This document shows, in pieces, positions 39,675 to 49,004 of a stretch of 64,000 bases of DNA (position 1 is its first letter; every line of letters starts with the position of its first letter). The translations under genes and the position numbers were made by a program. Location: assembly GCA_022402445.1 (NCBI GenBank), contig JAKRSF010000004.1:586120-650119 (forward strand), read 5' to 3'. The notes under the pieces are model-generated. The model did not search any database. It saw nothing but the letters and a program-made list of their open reading frames with translations, and was not told where the DNA came from. Source of the DNA: Cyanobacteriota bacterium. GTDB lineage: Bacteria; Cyanobacteriota; Cyanobacteriia; CACIAM-69d.

Positions 39675-42176
39675 CTACCGAACCTGCAACTCCAGACGGG
39701 TTTGACCATCCGCCACCTGAAGCCCCGTGAGCGATCGCAGGGCCGCCTCCACCTGACGGATCGTGGCGCGATCGCCGAGAGTGCTAGCGCGATCATCAAG
39801 GATCAGCCGCACGATCGCCCCGCCGCGCACCTCCACCGTGAACAGCAACGTACCGCTCGGGCCAGGATTGCCGAGGACCGCCGTCAAGGTTTGGATCAGT
39901 TGGGCGCGATCGCGATCGCCCCAGCCATCCGCCCGCAGAATCTGCACCGGCGCATCCTCCTCAGGGAAATTCCCCGTCAGCGGCGCTTCACTGGCTGCCA
40001 GGGAATCCACCCGGCCCCTCGGCAGTCCCCCACTCCGCTGCGTCGGCGGCGGCGCTGGCAGGGGCGCAGACTGGGGCGGCATCCCCATGGCGCGCGGCAC
40101 GCCCATCCCTTCCATATCGCCAAAGATGCCCTCATGGCTCACCCCGTCCGGCATTTCCACGGGCACGCTGACGGTGCGGCGGCTGCCGTCGGGATCGACG
40201 CGCACCTCTTCACTGACGGCCACAAAGGCGGTGTAGTTCGACAGCAGCCGATAATCCAAGGCCGTTTGGGTGGCCGCTTCCACCAGGGATTGCACCTCGC
40301 CGCCGTTCATTTGCAGCATCAGATCCTTCAGGCGCGATCGCCCCCATAGCTGCGCGATCGCGGGATTATCGTTGGCCTGGTCAAAGGTGAGATTAAAACG
40401 CTGTTCGTAGGGCTGCCCCTGGGCCGTGCGTCCGGTGATGATCAGCGTCCCGTTCTGGCGATCGGCTTTCTTACCAAAGAGCACCAGGGGCTGGGCGGCA
40501 AACAGGTCCGGCAAGGCGCTGGGATAGAGAATCGGCGCATCCCCCGGCCCTTCCCAGCGGACGGCCACATCCGTCAGGACCGGATTGGCGATCTGGCTAA
40601 AAAAGGTTTCGGCGGCGGGGGCCACCGGTTCGTCGTAGCGCACCACCTGGGCCATGCCGCGCCCCACCTCCGCCAGCCGTTCGATCAGGAAGCGATTGAC
40701 GGAACTGCCCACGCCAAAGGTAAACAGCCGATTACGCCGCTGGAGCTGTTCCCGCACGGCCCCGATCACTTCCACGTCATTGCCGATGTAGCCGTCCGTG
40801 AGCAGGACGATACTGCGGAGCCGTTCATTGGGGGCGGCGGGGAATTTGAGGACCGCTTCCATGCCCTCCATGAGGTTGGTGCCGCCGTTGGCATCGAGGC
40901 TGTCGATGTAGCGATAGGCGCGATCGCGGTTGGCTCGGGTATTGGGCAGGGGGGCGTTCGAGAGGCGGGTGGCGGTGTTGGCGAAGTCAATGATCGTAAA
41001 GGTGTCGTCCGGGTTGAGGCCGTCGATAAAGCGGCGCATCAGGGCCTTGGATTGCTCCAGGGGCGGCCCCATCTGGGAGCCGGAGGTGTCCATCAAAAAG
41101 ACCACATCCTTCGGGACGATCGCCCTAGCCGGGTAGTCGATCGCGGGGATGAGATAGGTTGCGAAATGGCCGCCGCGATCGTCCGCCTGGGTGAGCACCG
41201 TCGCCTGGGTGGTTCGGCCCGCCACGCGGTAGCGCAGGATCAGATCCTTGTTGGGGATGGTGTCGTCGGGGGCGAGGCGCGCGGTTTGGCGATCGCCCTG
41301 AATTGCCGTGAGGATGCGATGGGACGGGGACTGGATGGCTTCGATGGACATCCCCGGCTCAAAGGTGACCGTGACGTTAATGTCGTTGCCCGTGCGGACC
41401 TCCGGCGGCAGAATCGGCGGATTGATGCGGCTGGCGTCGGGTACGCGGGTGGTGTTGCCGCGATCGTCAATGGGCTGGCCGGGGATGTAGCGGGGGCCGA
41501 CCACCATGGGGAAGACGAATTCATAGTCGCCGCCGCTGAATTTGAGGGATTCGGTGTAGCGGATGGTGACCTGGATCGATTCGCCGGGGCGGATATTGGC
41601 GAGGGATTGGGTGAAGATATTGTCCCGCTCCTGTTCCAGGAGGCCCGTGGTGCGGCCCTGGCGGCGGGCTTCGTCGTAGATGCGGCGGGCCTCTTCGCGC
41701 TTTTTGATGTCCCCTCGGATGACGCGATCGCCGATGCGGATTTCCATTTCATCCACGGCGGCCCCATCCGGCAGGGGGAACACGTACACCGCTTCGAGGG
41801 CTTCGGGGAAGGGATTCGTAAAGGTTTGGGTGACTTCGACGCGGGTGACGTTACCGGCAATGCGGGCCGCCACGTCGGTTTTATCGAGGACGAAGCGATC
41901 TTGGGTGCCGTCGGGGTTGGCGACGTAGAGGCCGCCGAGGGGTTGGGGGTTGGGCATGGGGCTGGGGGCGCGATCGCGGGGGAGTTGGGCCAGGGTTTGG
42001 GGCGAGGTGGGGGGTGCTGATCGGGCGATCGCCGCGATCGCCGATTCCGGAGCCAGGGCCGCGATCGCCAGCAGCAGACTGACCAGACCAATGCCCCGCA
42101 GCGGTGACAGCGGTGGGGTGGACGTGGGACGGGGCCGCTTGGCCAACCGTTGTCCCCTGGACCCTTGATAACCCAT
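39675..42176 (-). CDS. Secreted VIT and von Willebrand A domain protein
   Basis: 833 residues. The N-terminus has a basic stretch and a hydrophobic helix (about 25-45, LVSLLLAIAALAPESAIA), so it is exported or membrane-anchored. A VIT domain (about 75-205; TQTFTNPFPEALEAVYVFPLP, KKREEARRIYDEARRQGR) is followed by a von Willebrand A domain. The vWA domain has an intact metal site DTSGSQMG at about 362-369, with a second site DANGGTNLMEG. The C-terminal region is Pro-rich, then a beta-rich tail. This is the inter-alpha-trypsin-inhibitor heavy-chain-like architecture, suggesting calcium/magnesium-dependent binding at the cell surface. ATG 42176 has GAGGGG seven bases upstream; the GTG at 42191 is rejected. 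Confidence 0.88.
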   Translation of the reverse strand: MGYQGSRGQRLAKRPRPTSTPPLSPLRGIGLVSLLLAIAALAPESAIAAIARSAPPTSPQTLAQLPRDRAPSPMPNPQPLGGLYVANPDGTQDRFVLDKTDVAARIAGNVTRVEVTQTFTNPFPEALEAVYVFPLPDGAAVDEMEIRIGDRVIRGDIKKREEARRIYDEARRQGRTTGLLEQERDNIFTQSLANIRPGESIQVTIRYTESLKFSGGDYEFVFPMVVGPRYIPGQPIDDRGNTTRVPDASRINPPILPPEVRTGNDINVTVTFEPGMSIEAIQSPSHRILTAIQGDRQTARLAPDDTIPNKDLILRYRVAGRTTQATVLTQADDRGGHFATYLIPAIDYPARAIVPKDVVFLMDTSGSQMGPPLEQSKALMRRFIDGLNPDDTFTIIDFANTATRLSNAPLPNTRANRDRAYRYIDSLDANGGTNLMEGMEAVLKFPAAPNERLRSIVLLTDGYIGNDVEVIGAVREQLQRRNRLFTFGVGSSVNRFLIERLAEVGRGMAQVVRYDEPVAPAAETFFSQIANPVLTDVAVRWEGPGDAPILYPSALPDLFAAQPLVLFGKKADRQNGTLIITGRTAQGQPYEQRFNLTFDQANDNPAIAQLWGRSRLKDLMLQMNGGEVQSLVEAATQTALDYRLLSNYTAFVAVSEEVRVDPDGSRRTVSVPVEMPDGVSHEGIFGDMEGMGVPRAMGMPPQSAPLPAPPPTQRSGGLPRGRVDSLAASEAPLTGNFPEEDAPVQILRADGWGDRDRAQLIQTLTAVLGNPGPSGTLLFTVEVRGGAIVRLILDDRASTLGDRATIRQVEAALRSLTGLQVADGQTRLELQVR

Positions 42177-42437
42177 GATTTGACCCCTCACTAACGCCGA
42201 TTCAACTCGATCAAGTGGGATGGGGCGAGGCTCGGGCCTTGCGCTGGGTCTGCCCCACGGCCCCGGTCCACCGCTTCCGGCTCCCTACCCCCCTTTTCGG
42301 TTGGGCTCATCCTAAATCCGGCCTGGGGGAGATCGCGGCGATCGCGGTCAATTCTTCAGATGGTCCGGGGGGGTGCCTGGGCCGCTAAGCTAAAACGACG
42401 GTTCCCTTGCCCTGTCACGCCGTCCCGCTCTGCGCCC

Positions 42438-44024
42438 ATGTCTGTTAAACGGATTTTGCTGATTGTCCTGTCGTGCCTCGCGATCGCGCTGATCGGCACG
42501 TCATTGCTCGCCAGTGTGGATCGTCCCCAGATCCAGGGGCGGCTTCAGCTCTATCAAACCAATCTGCTCCTGCGGGCGAGCGGCGATTTGGGGGAAGCGC
42601 TGCCTGCGCCAGCGGTCACCGAGGCCGAAGATGAGGATGAAACGCTAATCCAGGTGCGCCGAAGCCTGTTGGGCCAGGACTTTTTTGCGGAAGCCCTCAA
42701 GCAATACCAATCCGTGCGGCAACAGGATGCGGCGGTGCGCGATCGCCTAATCACGGCGGCGGATCGGGCGGTGTTTGCGGGGCAGCCGGACGAGGAGCGG
42801 CAACTGCGGGATCAGGTGCGGGGGGCGGCGCGATCGCTGGCGGAGTTGGATCTGCGCATTGGCATCCTCCAGGCCCATCGCGCGGATCTCGACGCTGCCC
42901 GCCGCACCTGGGAAAGTTTAGAGGCCACCGTCGCGGAACTGCCGGAGCCGGAGCGATCGCCCCTGACCCCCCTGGCGAATTTGGCGGCGGATCTCGATGC
43001 CCTCTGGACGGATCCGGCCACCCCCCCGGCGGATCTGGCGACGCGATCGCGGCAACTGGACGGCTGGTTTGGCGATCGCGTCCTGGCCCGTACCTATGGC
43101 GCAACGGGTGATGAAGCGGCCCTGACGGACTTGGTGCGCCGCAGCCGCGCGATCGCCGATCGCACCTTGATCGAATTGGCGATCGTCAATACCGTCCCCC
43201 TCCTGGGCCTGCTGGTGGGCACCGGCCTGCTGATTAGCTTGATTGTCCAACGCATCCGCCGGGGCGATCAGGCCATCTTGTCCTTCGGCGATCGCTGGCG
43301 GTGGGAGGTGCCCTGGGATGGGGAAGCGATCGCCCAAGTCCTGGTTCTCGGATTTTTCTTCACCGGCCAATTGGTGCTGCCCTTGGTGCTGCCCGCCGCG
43401 AGCCAACTGGTGCTGGGGGTGCCGCCGAGCGCCCTGACCGGCCCCGCCCGCGCCGCCTTTTTGTTAGTGCAATACGGCCTGTTGGCGGGCATCGGCATCG
43501 CCGTGCTGATCTACTCCATCCGCTCCTTCGGCCAGCTTTCGGGGGACTGGTTCCGGTTCCGCCTGGGCGATCGCTGGTGGCTGTGGGGTCTGGGGGGCTA
43601 CCTCAGCGCCCTGCCGATCGTCGTGGGCATTTCCCTGCTCAATCAACCCCTCTGGCAGGGGCAAGGGGGCAGTAATCCCATCCTGGCGATCATCCTCGAA
43701 AGCAATGACCCCTGGACCGTCGCCTGTTTCGTGATCACCGCCGCGATCGCCGCCCCCCTCTTTGAAGAAACCCTGTTCCGGGGATTTTTGCTGCCCTCCC
43801 TCACCCGCTACATGCCCGTCTGGGCCGCCATCACCCTCAGCGCCTTCATTTTCGCGATCGCCCACCTGAGCGTTTCTGAAGTGCTGCCCCTCATGGCCCT
43901 GGGCATCGTGTTGGGGGTGGTCTACACGCGATCGCGCAACCTCCTCGCCTCGATCCTGCTCCACGGCCTCTGGAACGGCGGCACCCTGGTTAGTCTCCTC
44001 TTCCTCGCCGGATCCGCCCGCTAG
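42438..44024 (+). CDS. CPBP family intramembrane glutamic protease
   Basis: 528 residues. An N-terminal helix (RILLIVLSCLAIALIGTSLL) is followed by a long soluble helical region (about 25-230) and then seven or so transmembrane helices. The CPBP/Abi motifs are FEETLFRGFLLPSL (paired glutamates), FAIAHLS and LLHGLWNGG. These are Rce1-like membrane proteases; some process peptides or protect against bacteriocins. The large soluble N-terminal part may sense or bind a partner. The start is ATG 42438 (MSVKRIL); an upstream extension to 42360 is not supported. It is transcribed away from the VIT/vWA gene. Confidence 0.88.
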   Translation: MSVKRILLIVLSCLAIALIGTSLLASVDRPQIQGRLQLYQTNLLLRASGDLGEALPAPAVTEAEDEDETLIQVRRSLLGQDFFAEALKQYQSVRQQDAAVRDRLITAADRAVFAGQPDEERQLRDQVRGAARSLAELDLRIGILQAHRADLDAARRTWESLEATVAELPEPERSPLTPLANLAADLDALWTDPATPPADLATRSRQLDGWFGDRVLARTYGATGDEAALTDLVRRSRAIADRTLIELAIVNTVPLLGLLVGTGLLISLIVQRIRRGDQAILSFGDRWRWEVPWDGEAIAQVLVLGFFFTGQLVLPLVLPAASQLVLGVPPSALTGPARAAFLLVQYGLLAGIGIAVLIYSIRSFGQLSGDWFRFRLGDRWWLWGLGGYLSALPIVVGISLLNQPLWQGQGGSNPILAIILESNDPWTVACFVITAAIAAPLFEETLFRGFLLPSLTRYMPVWAAITLSAFIFAIAHLSVSEVLPLMALGIVLGVVYTRSRNLLASILLHGLWNGGTLVSLLFLAGSAR

Positions 44025-44062
44025 ATCCCTCGCAACAAAACCAGTCACAAACCCAGCAAAAA

Positions 44063-44112
44063 GCGATCGCCGCCTTGGATCCCCCATCCGTCGCCGCGAT
44101 CGCCTTTTTTTT
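44063..44112. terminator. HIP1-based terminator between the CPBP gene and pyk
   Basis: Two GCGATCGC sites (44063-44070 and 44096-44103) pair as arms. A-rich sequence precedes and TTTTTTTT follows, so it can act for both convergent genes. Confidence 0.65.
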
Positions 44113-44177
44113 GATCTTTTGAGCTTTTGAGCTTTTCCTAGATCAGGTTTTGCTGTAATTCGGCTCGAAAGCAGCCC

Positions 44178-45959
44178 CTAAACCGACGCCTGCATCTCCG
44201 CCAGCGTATTGCTCGCAATGCCCGAATAGACCGACCCCCGTTGAGCATCCAGCGTCACGATCGCCCCATCGCGGATCGTCTCCGTCGCCCGTTGCACCCC
44301 CAAAATCACCGGAATACCCAAGCGCTGCGCGATCGTCGCCGCATGGCCCGTCAAATTATCATCCTCCGTAATCACCCCCGCCGCCCGCCGCAGGGCCTCC
44401 ACATAATCCGCATTCGTCGCCGGAGCCACCAAAATATCCCCCGGACTCAGGCCATTGGCATCCATCGCACTGCGCGCCACCCGCACCCGGCCACTGACCG
44501 CCCCATTGCCAATACCGCGCCCGCGCCCGAGCACCGACGTCACCACCTCCACCTTGATCAAATCCGTCGAGCCCGACACCCCCTGGAGCGTCCCCGCCGT
44601 CATCACCACCAGATCCCCCTCCTTGAGCAGGGACTCCTCCTGGGCCAAGCCGATCGCGGCTTGAAACGTCTGGTTATGGGACGGCAAATCCAGCACCATC
44701 AAAGGCCGCACCCCCCACACCAACTGCAACTGACGGGCCACATCCACCTGGGGCGTCACCGCCAGAATCGGCGTCCGGGGCCGGAATTTCGACACATTGC
44801 GCGCCGTCGCCCCGCTCTTGGTCAGGGTCACGATCGCGGCGGCCTCAAGCTGGTCCGCAATATCCCCCACGGACTTAGAAATGGCATTGGGAATCGAGCG
44901 GGTCACCCCCGACGCATTGTGGGACCCCTGCTCCTGCTCAATGCGGCGGGCAATGCGATCCATCGTCGCCACCGCCTCCACGGGATATTCCCCCACCGCC
45001 GTCTCGTTCGACAGCATCACCGCATCAGTGCCATCGAGGATCGCGTTGGCCACGTCGGAAATTTCGGCGCGGGTGGGGCGCGGATTATTGACCATGCTGT
45101 CGAGCATTTGCGTGGCCGTAATAATCGGAATGCCCAGGCGGTTGGCGGTCTGGATCAGGCGCTTTTGCAGAATGGGCACATCCTCGGCGGGCAATTCCAC
45201 CCCCAGGTCGCCCCGGGCCACCATGACGCCGTTGCACAGGGACAAAATCGCCTCCATTTGCTCGATCGCCTCGTGCTTCTCGATCTTGGCGATGACGGGC
45301 ACATGCTTGCCCCGGCTGGCGATCAATTCACGAATTTCCAGCACATCCTGGGGATTGCGCACGAAGCTGAGGGCAACCCAATCGACCCCCTGATCGAGGC
45401 CGAACATCAGATCTTCCTTGTCCTTGTCCGTGAGGGCCTTGACGGAGAGATAAACGCCGGGGAAGTTTACCCCTTTGTTGTTGGAGAGGCGGCCCCCCAC
45501 CACGGTGCGACAGATCAGGTCTCCGGCCTCGCGATCGACCTTTTCTACGCGCATTTCCACGCGCCCGTCGTCCAGGAGAATGGTGGCACCGGTGGGCACT
45601 TCCTGGGCGAGCATGTCATAGGTAACGGAGCTCATTTCCTGGCTGCCGATCACCTCGCGGCTGGTCAACAGGAACGGGTCGCCTTTTTTGAGGACGATGG
45701 ACCCTTCGGCAAAGCGTCCGAGGCGGATTTTGGGGCCTTGTAAATCCTGTAGAATCGCGACCGGTTGATTCAGTTCAAAGGAGATTTGACGAATCAGGCG
45801 GATGTTGCGCTGGTGGTCGGTGTGGGTGCCGTGGGAGAAGTTGAGGCGGAGGGTGGTGGCACCGGCTTCGATGAGTTCGCGCAGGACATCGGGTTGGCTG
45901 GTGGCGGGGCCGATGGTCGCGACGATCTTGGTGCGGCGGGGGAGGGGTTGCGCGGACAT
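44178..45959 (-). CDS. pyk: Pyruvate kinase with C-terminal PEP-utilising domain
   Basis: 593 residues, longer than the 470-residue short form. The kinase core shows RRTKIVATIGPAT, FSHGTHTDH, VIAKIEKHEAIEQM, MVARGDLGVELP and SNETAVGEYP. After the usual C-terminal domain, the last 100 residues form the PEP-utilising swivel domain (ILVAPATNADYVEALRRAAG, LTGHAATIAQRLGIPVILG). This extended type is common in cyanobacteria and bacilli. It makes pyruvate and ATP from phosphoenolpyruvate. Confidence 0.96.
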   Translation of the reverse strand: MSAQPLPRRTKIVATIGPATSQPDVLRELIEAGATTLRLNFSHGTHTDHQRNIRLIRQISFELNQPVAILQDLQGPKIRLGRFAEGSIVLKKGDPFLLTSREVIGSQEMSSVTYDMLAQEVPTGATILLDDGRVEMRVEKVDREAGDLICRTVVGGRLSNNKGVNFPGVYLSVKALTDKDKEDLMFGLDQGVDWVALSFVRNPQDVLEIRELIASRGKHVPVIAKIEKHEAIEQMEAILSLCNGVMVARGDLGVELPAEDVPILQKRLIQTANRLGIPIITATQMLDSMVNNPRPTRAEISDVANAILDGTDAVMLSNETAVGEYPVEAVATMDRIARRIEQEQGSHNASGVTRSIPNAISKSVGDIADQLEAAAIVTLTKSGATARNVSKFRPRTPILAVTPQVDVARQLQLVWGVRPLMVLDLPSHNQTFQAAIGLAQEESLLKEGDLVVMTAGTLQGVSGSTDLIKVEVVTSVLGRGRGIGNGAVSGRVRVARSAMDANGLSPGDILVAPATNADYVEALRRAAGVITEDDNLTGHAATIAQRLGIPVILGVQRATETIRDGAIVTLDAQRGSVYSGIASNTLAEMQASV

Positions 45960-46144
45960 GAACTTGCCGAAAAACAGCGGGTTTAACGATAGCAGGAATC
46001 GCTCCTGCTCCCATAACGCTACTCAGTTTAGCTTTGGTGCGATCGCGATCTTCACTTTTGGCGGGATTTGCGGGATTTACGGATGGGATGATGGAACTGG
46101 CTAATGCGGCTAATCAGGTTAGTTGATGGGGTGGATGAATCGGT

Positions 46145-47086
46145 ATGGGGATGCAGTGGGATGGGTTGCTGAGGAATTTGGGGGATTGGTACGGGGGGTT
46201 TGAACGGATTGAGCCGCGTACGGGCGATCGCTTGGGCATCGAGCCGAGTTTGGTGTCGCTGCGGACGCCGGATGGGGGGACAACGGTGGTGCAGCGGATC
46301 CGGCGGGCGTCGGGGCCGATCGCGGACTGGGAGGATCCGAATGTTCAGGGGCTGCTGTGCGATCGCCAACTGTTCATTTCGTCGTTGGGGCGGGGGTTTA
46401 TGGCCCTGCCGTCGGGGGCGTTTTCCCAGGGTTCGACCCAGTTGGGGCCGTTTGCGGAGTTTGGGGCGGAGCTGGGGTTGATCGAGGGCGATCGTCGGGT
46501 GCGGCTGGTGATGCGCTTCGATCGCGGCGGTGCCCTGGAGCCGATGACGCTGATGCCGGAGTGGCGCGGGGAGGGTCCAGCTTGGGGAGATGATGAGTCT
46601 GGCTCTAAATCTGGGTCGGGCGCGATCGCCTCTGGTGCCCCTGGAGAAAACCTATTGGCGGCCCTGGTGGGGACGTGGCGCGGCGAGACGATGACGGTCT
46701 ACCCGGACTTTCGCCCGAGCGATCGCGGCTCTTGCGAATTGACGGTGGCGCGATCAGGGGCCGATGGGTCGGCGATCGAGCAATGTCTGACCTTTGGGGG
46801 GGCCATGGGGAGCGGGACCGTGCGATCGCGCGGCCACTTCGACGGCCATCGCATCCGGTTTGAGGGTCAAGAAACCCCCGGAAAACCCGCCGTCCAGGTG
46901 TTGCTACTCAAGGATGGAATTTCCGCCAACTGCCCCGAACAGGTGCAACTCCGACAACCCTTTGTCTTGGAACTAGGCTGGCTCGTGGCCCCCAACCGCC
47001 GCCGCAGACTGGTGCGCCACTACGACGCCTCCGGCGAATGGACCAGCCTCACGGAAATTGTTGAAGAAAAAATTGACCCGTCGTAG
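46145..47086 (+). CDS. DUF3598 family protein (lipocalin-like, unknown function)
   Basis: 313 residues beginning MGMQWDGLLRNLGDWYGGFERI, a start typical of the cyanobacterial DUF3598 family. The pattern of short beta-strands in two halves (LLCDRQLFISSLGRGFMALPSGAF; LLAALVGTWRGETMTVYPDFRPS) suggests two lipocalin-like barrels. Function is not known; a pigment or lipid ligand is conceivable. A second in-frame ATG lies at 46151. The TAG stop at 47084-47086 is part of the inserted GTAGGGG repeat end, so the native C-terminus may have been replaced. Confidence 0.7.
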   Translation: MGMQWDGLLRNLGDWYGGFERIEPRTGDRLGIEPSLVSLRTPDGGTTVVQRIRRASGPIADWEDPNVQGLLCDRQLFISSLGRGFMALPSGAFSQGSTQLGPFAEFGAELGLIEGDRRVRLVMRFDRGGALEPMTLMPEWRGEGPAWGDDESGSKSGSGAIASGAPGENLLAALVGTWRGETMTVYPDFRPSDRGSCELTVARSGADGSAIEQCLTFGGAMGSGTVRSRGHFDGHRIRFEGQETPGKPAVQVLLLKDGISANCPEQVQLRQPFVLELGWLVAPNRRRRLVRHYDASGEWTSLTEIVEEKIDPS

Positions 47087-47222
47087 GGGCGGGGTTTTCC
47101 CGCCCAGCCCCCGCCAGTGACCCCGCCCTGTCACTGCGATCTTGCATATTGCCAAGATGGAATGCGGGTTTGGGGCGATCGCGTAGGGCCGGGTGGGCCG
47201 GGTTGGGAGCCCCAACCCCTAC
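47083..47222. repeat. MITE-like repeat, copy 1, between convergent genes
   Basis: 140-base element starting GTAGGGG and ending CCCCTAC. Each end continues into its own small hairpin (CGGGGTTTTCCCG at the left, TTGGGAGCCCCAA at the right). The left TAG is the stop of the DUF3598 gene; the right CTA is the TAG stop of the minus-strand DUF2288 gene. A related copy is at 50241-50346. No coding capacity. Confidence 0.7.
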
Positions 47223-47584
47223 GGCACGGTTTGGGGCTCGCGGATCAGCACAAACGGAGCCACGATCAGCGCCTCAAACGTACTGGCTTGGGCCTGCTCA
47301 TTCCAGGCGCTAAGCTGCTCCGGCAACGGTTTATAGATGGCCTGCTCATCAATCCAGCGGCGCACATTGGCGGCCTTATCCTCCGCCAGGGCCACCCCCA
47401 CCTCCACCAAATCCATCTCGGCGGTCACCACAATCACCGCGTCGCGCTTGGCGTGGGGTTGCAGCCAATCCCACCGGGCGGGACCGACCGCCTCGGCCAA
47501 CTGTTGCCGCAAATCCTGGGGGCGATCGCGCCCGTCCCCCTCACCGTTGGGGCCACTGGCCGTCCTGTCTAAATCGCTACTCAT
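47219..47584 (-). CDS. DUF2288 family protein
   Basis: 121 residues. The core WDWLQPHAKRDAVIVVTAEMDLVEVGVALAEDKAANVRRWIDE and the end TFEALIVAPFVLI match the small DUF2288 family found in cyanobacteria and proteobacteria. Its function is unknown. It is third in a minus-strand run after efp and accB (36 bases after accB). The last residues after IREP and the stop come from the adjoining repeat. Confidence 0.75.
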   Translation of the reverse strand: MSSDLDRTASGPNGEGDGRDRPQDLRQQLAEAVGPARWDWLQPHAKRDAVIVVTAEMDLVEVGVALAEDKAANVRRWIDEQAIYKPLPEQLSAWNEQAQASTFEALIVAPFVLIREPQTVP

Positions 47585-47620
47585 GGGCTTTGGGGGCTTG
47601 ACCTTCCGTAATACTGGACC

Positions 47621-48133
47621 CTAGGCGGGCCGCACCCGCATGAGGGGCTGGTCAAACTCCACCGGCTGACCGTTCTCGACCAAAATTTCCACCACCTCGC
47701 CGCTCACCTCCGCCTCTAGCTCATTCATCAGCTTCATGGCTTCGATGATGCACACGGTCTGGCCCGACGAGATGCGATCGCCCACGGATACAAAGGGCGG
47801 TTCCCCCGGAGCCGGAGCCCGATAGAACGTACCCACCATGGGGGACAAAATCGCCACGGTATTGTCCTCCTGGGCCAGGGGAGACGCCCCGCCGCCCGTG
47901 GAAACCGCCGCCGGAGCCGGAGCCGCCATCGGCATCGGTTGGGGGGGCATCGCGATCGCCGCATCATAGATCGGCTGCGGCATGGCCATCGGAATGCCCA
48001 CCGGAGCCCCCGCCGCCGCCACGGCCTTCTTCACCGTCAGCTCAAAATCCCCCTCCTTGAGGGTGACCTCGGCAATGTCCGCCTGACTGATGGTTTGCAG
48101 CAGTTCCCGCAGTTCTTCAAAGTCCAGTGGCAC
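47621..48133 (-). CDS. accB: Biotin carboxyl carrier protein of acetyl-CoA carboxylase
   Basis: 170 residues. The N-terminus [20 protein letters not shown] is followed by a Pro/Ala-rich linker and a biotinyl domain with EAMKLMNE, whose lysine is biotinylated. It carries CO2 for malonyl-CoA synthesis in fatty-acid production. The start was set at GTG 48133, where other cyanobacterial AccB proteins begin; GAGGGAG lies upstream. A longer frame to 48211 would add 26 unsupported residues. It follows efp on the same strand. Confidence 0.94.
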   Translation of the reverse strand: MPLDFEELRELLQTISQADIAEVTLKEGDFELTVKKAVAAAGAPVGIPMAMPQPIYDAAIAMPPQPMPMAAPAPAAVSTGGGASPLAQEDNTVAILSPMVGTFYRAPAPGEPPFVSVGDRISSGQTVCIIEAMKLMNELEAEVSGEVVEILVENGQPVEFDQPLMRVRPA

Positions 48134-48223
48134 GAATTTTGGGACTCCCTCAATCCTCGATAGTGTCTGGCCCAGCAGTCGGGGGCTCCGCGATCGCGGG
48201 GCCGTCGTCACCCCTTTGATCGC

Positions 48224-48784
48224 TTAGTTTTCGCGACCGAGGTACGAATCATCGCGGGTATCAATCTTGATCCGCTCGCCGATGGTGATGAACAGGGGCA
48301 CCATCACCTGAGCGCCCGTTTCCACCTTGGCGGGCTTGGTGCCGCCGGTGGCCGTGTCGCCCTTGATGCCCGGATCCGTTTCAATGACCTCAAGCACCAC
48401 GCTCGTCGGCAGCGACACTTCCAAAATCTGGTCATTCCAGGTCAGGACCGTCACGTCCATCCCTTCCTTGAGGTATTTCACGCGATCGCCAATCTGCTTG
48501 GCATCAATCCGCATTTCCTCATAGGTTTGCAGATCCATAAAGACGTACTGCTCGCCGTCTTTGTAGGTGTGCTGCATGTCGCTCTTTTCGAGACTCGCCG
48601 ACGGCACCGTTTCCCCCGCCCGGAAGGTGCGCTCCACCACGGCACCGGTCTGGGCATTTTTGAGCTTGGTTCGCACGAAGGCAGACCCTTTCCCAGGTTT
48701 CACGTGCAAAAACTCGACCACGCGCCAAACGTAGCCGTCGAGTTCGATCGTTACGCCGGGGCGGAAATCGTTACTGGAAATCAT
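48224..48784 (-). CDS. efp: Translation elongation factor P
   Basis: 186-residue factor that relieves ribosome stalling at polyproline. It begins [17 protein letters not shown]; the tip lysine is K32 in [10 protein letters not shown]. The ATG 48784 fits the family; a longer frame upstream is not supported. The efp-accB order is common in cyanobacteria. The many proline-rich proteins in this window would be natural clients. Confidence 0.96.
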   Translation of the reverse strand: MISSNDFRPGVTIELDGYVWRVVEFLHVKPGKGSAFVRTKLKNAQTGAVVERTFRAGETVPSASLEKSDMQHTYKDGEQYVFMDLQTYEEMRIDAKQIGDRVKYLKEGMDVTVLTWNDQILEVSLPTSVVLEVIETDPGIKGDTATGGTKPAKVETGAQVMVPLFITIGERIKIDTRDDSYLGREN

Positions 48785-49004
48785 TAGATGGTGGACACTT
48801 GGGGGACAACGACCGGGATACACTGTACCCCTTTTCGGGACGTTTGGGTATCCCTGGCGACCACGCGATCGCGGCCACTGTGGCCTCCCTTTCCGGGCGA
48901 TCGCGGGGGGACCTCGAACGGCATTGGTGGCGATCGCGCCCTATGGCACGATGAAAGAATCGTAGCAAAACAATCAATTTTAGAAAGGCAGGTTTCGCGA
49001 TCCT

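Noticed and set aside
44241-45743. 500-codon plus-strand frame across pyk
   Set aside because: Antisense shadow; His/Arg-rich with no domain.
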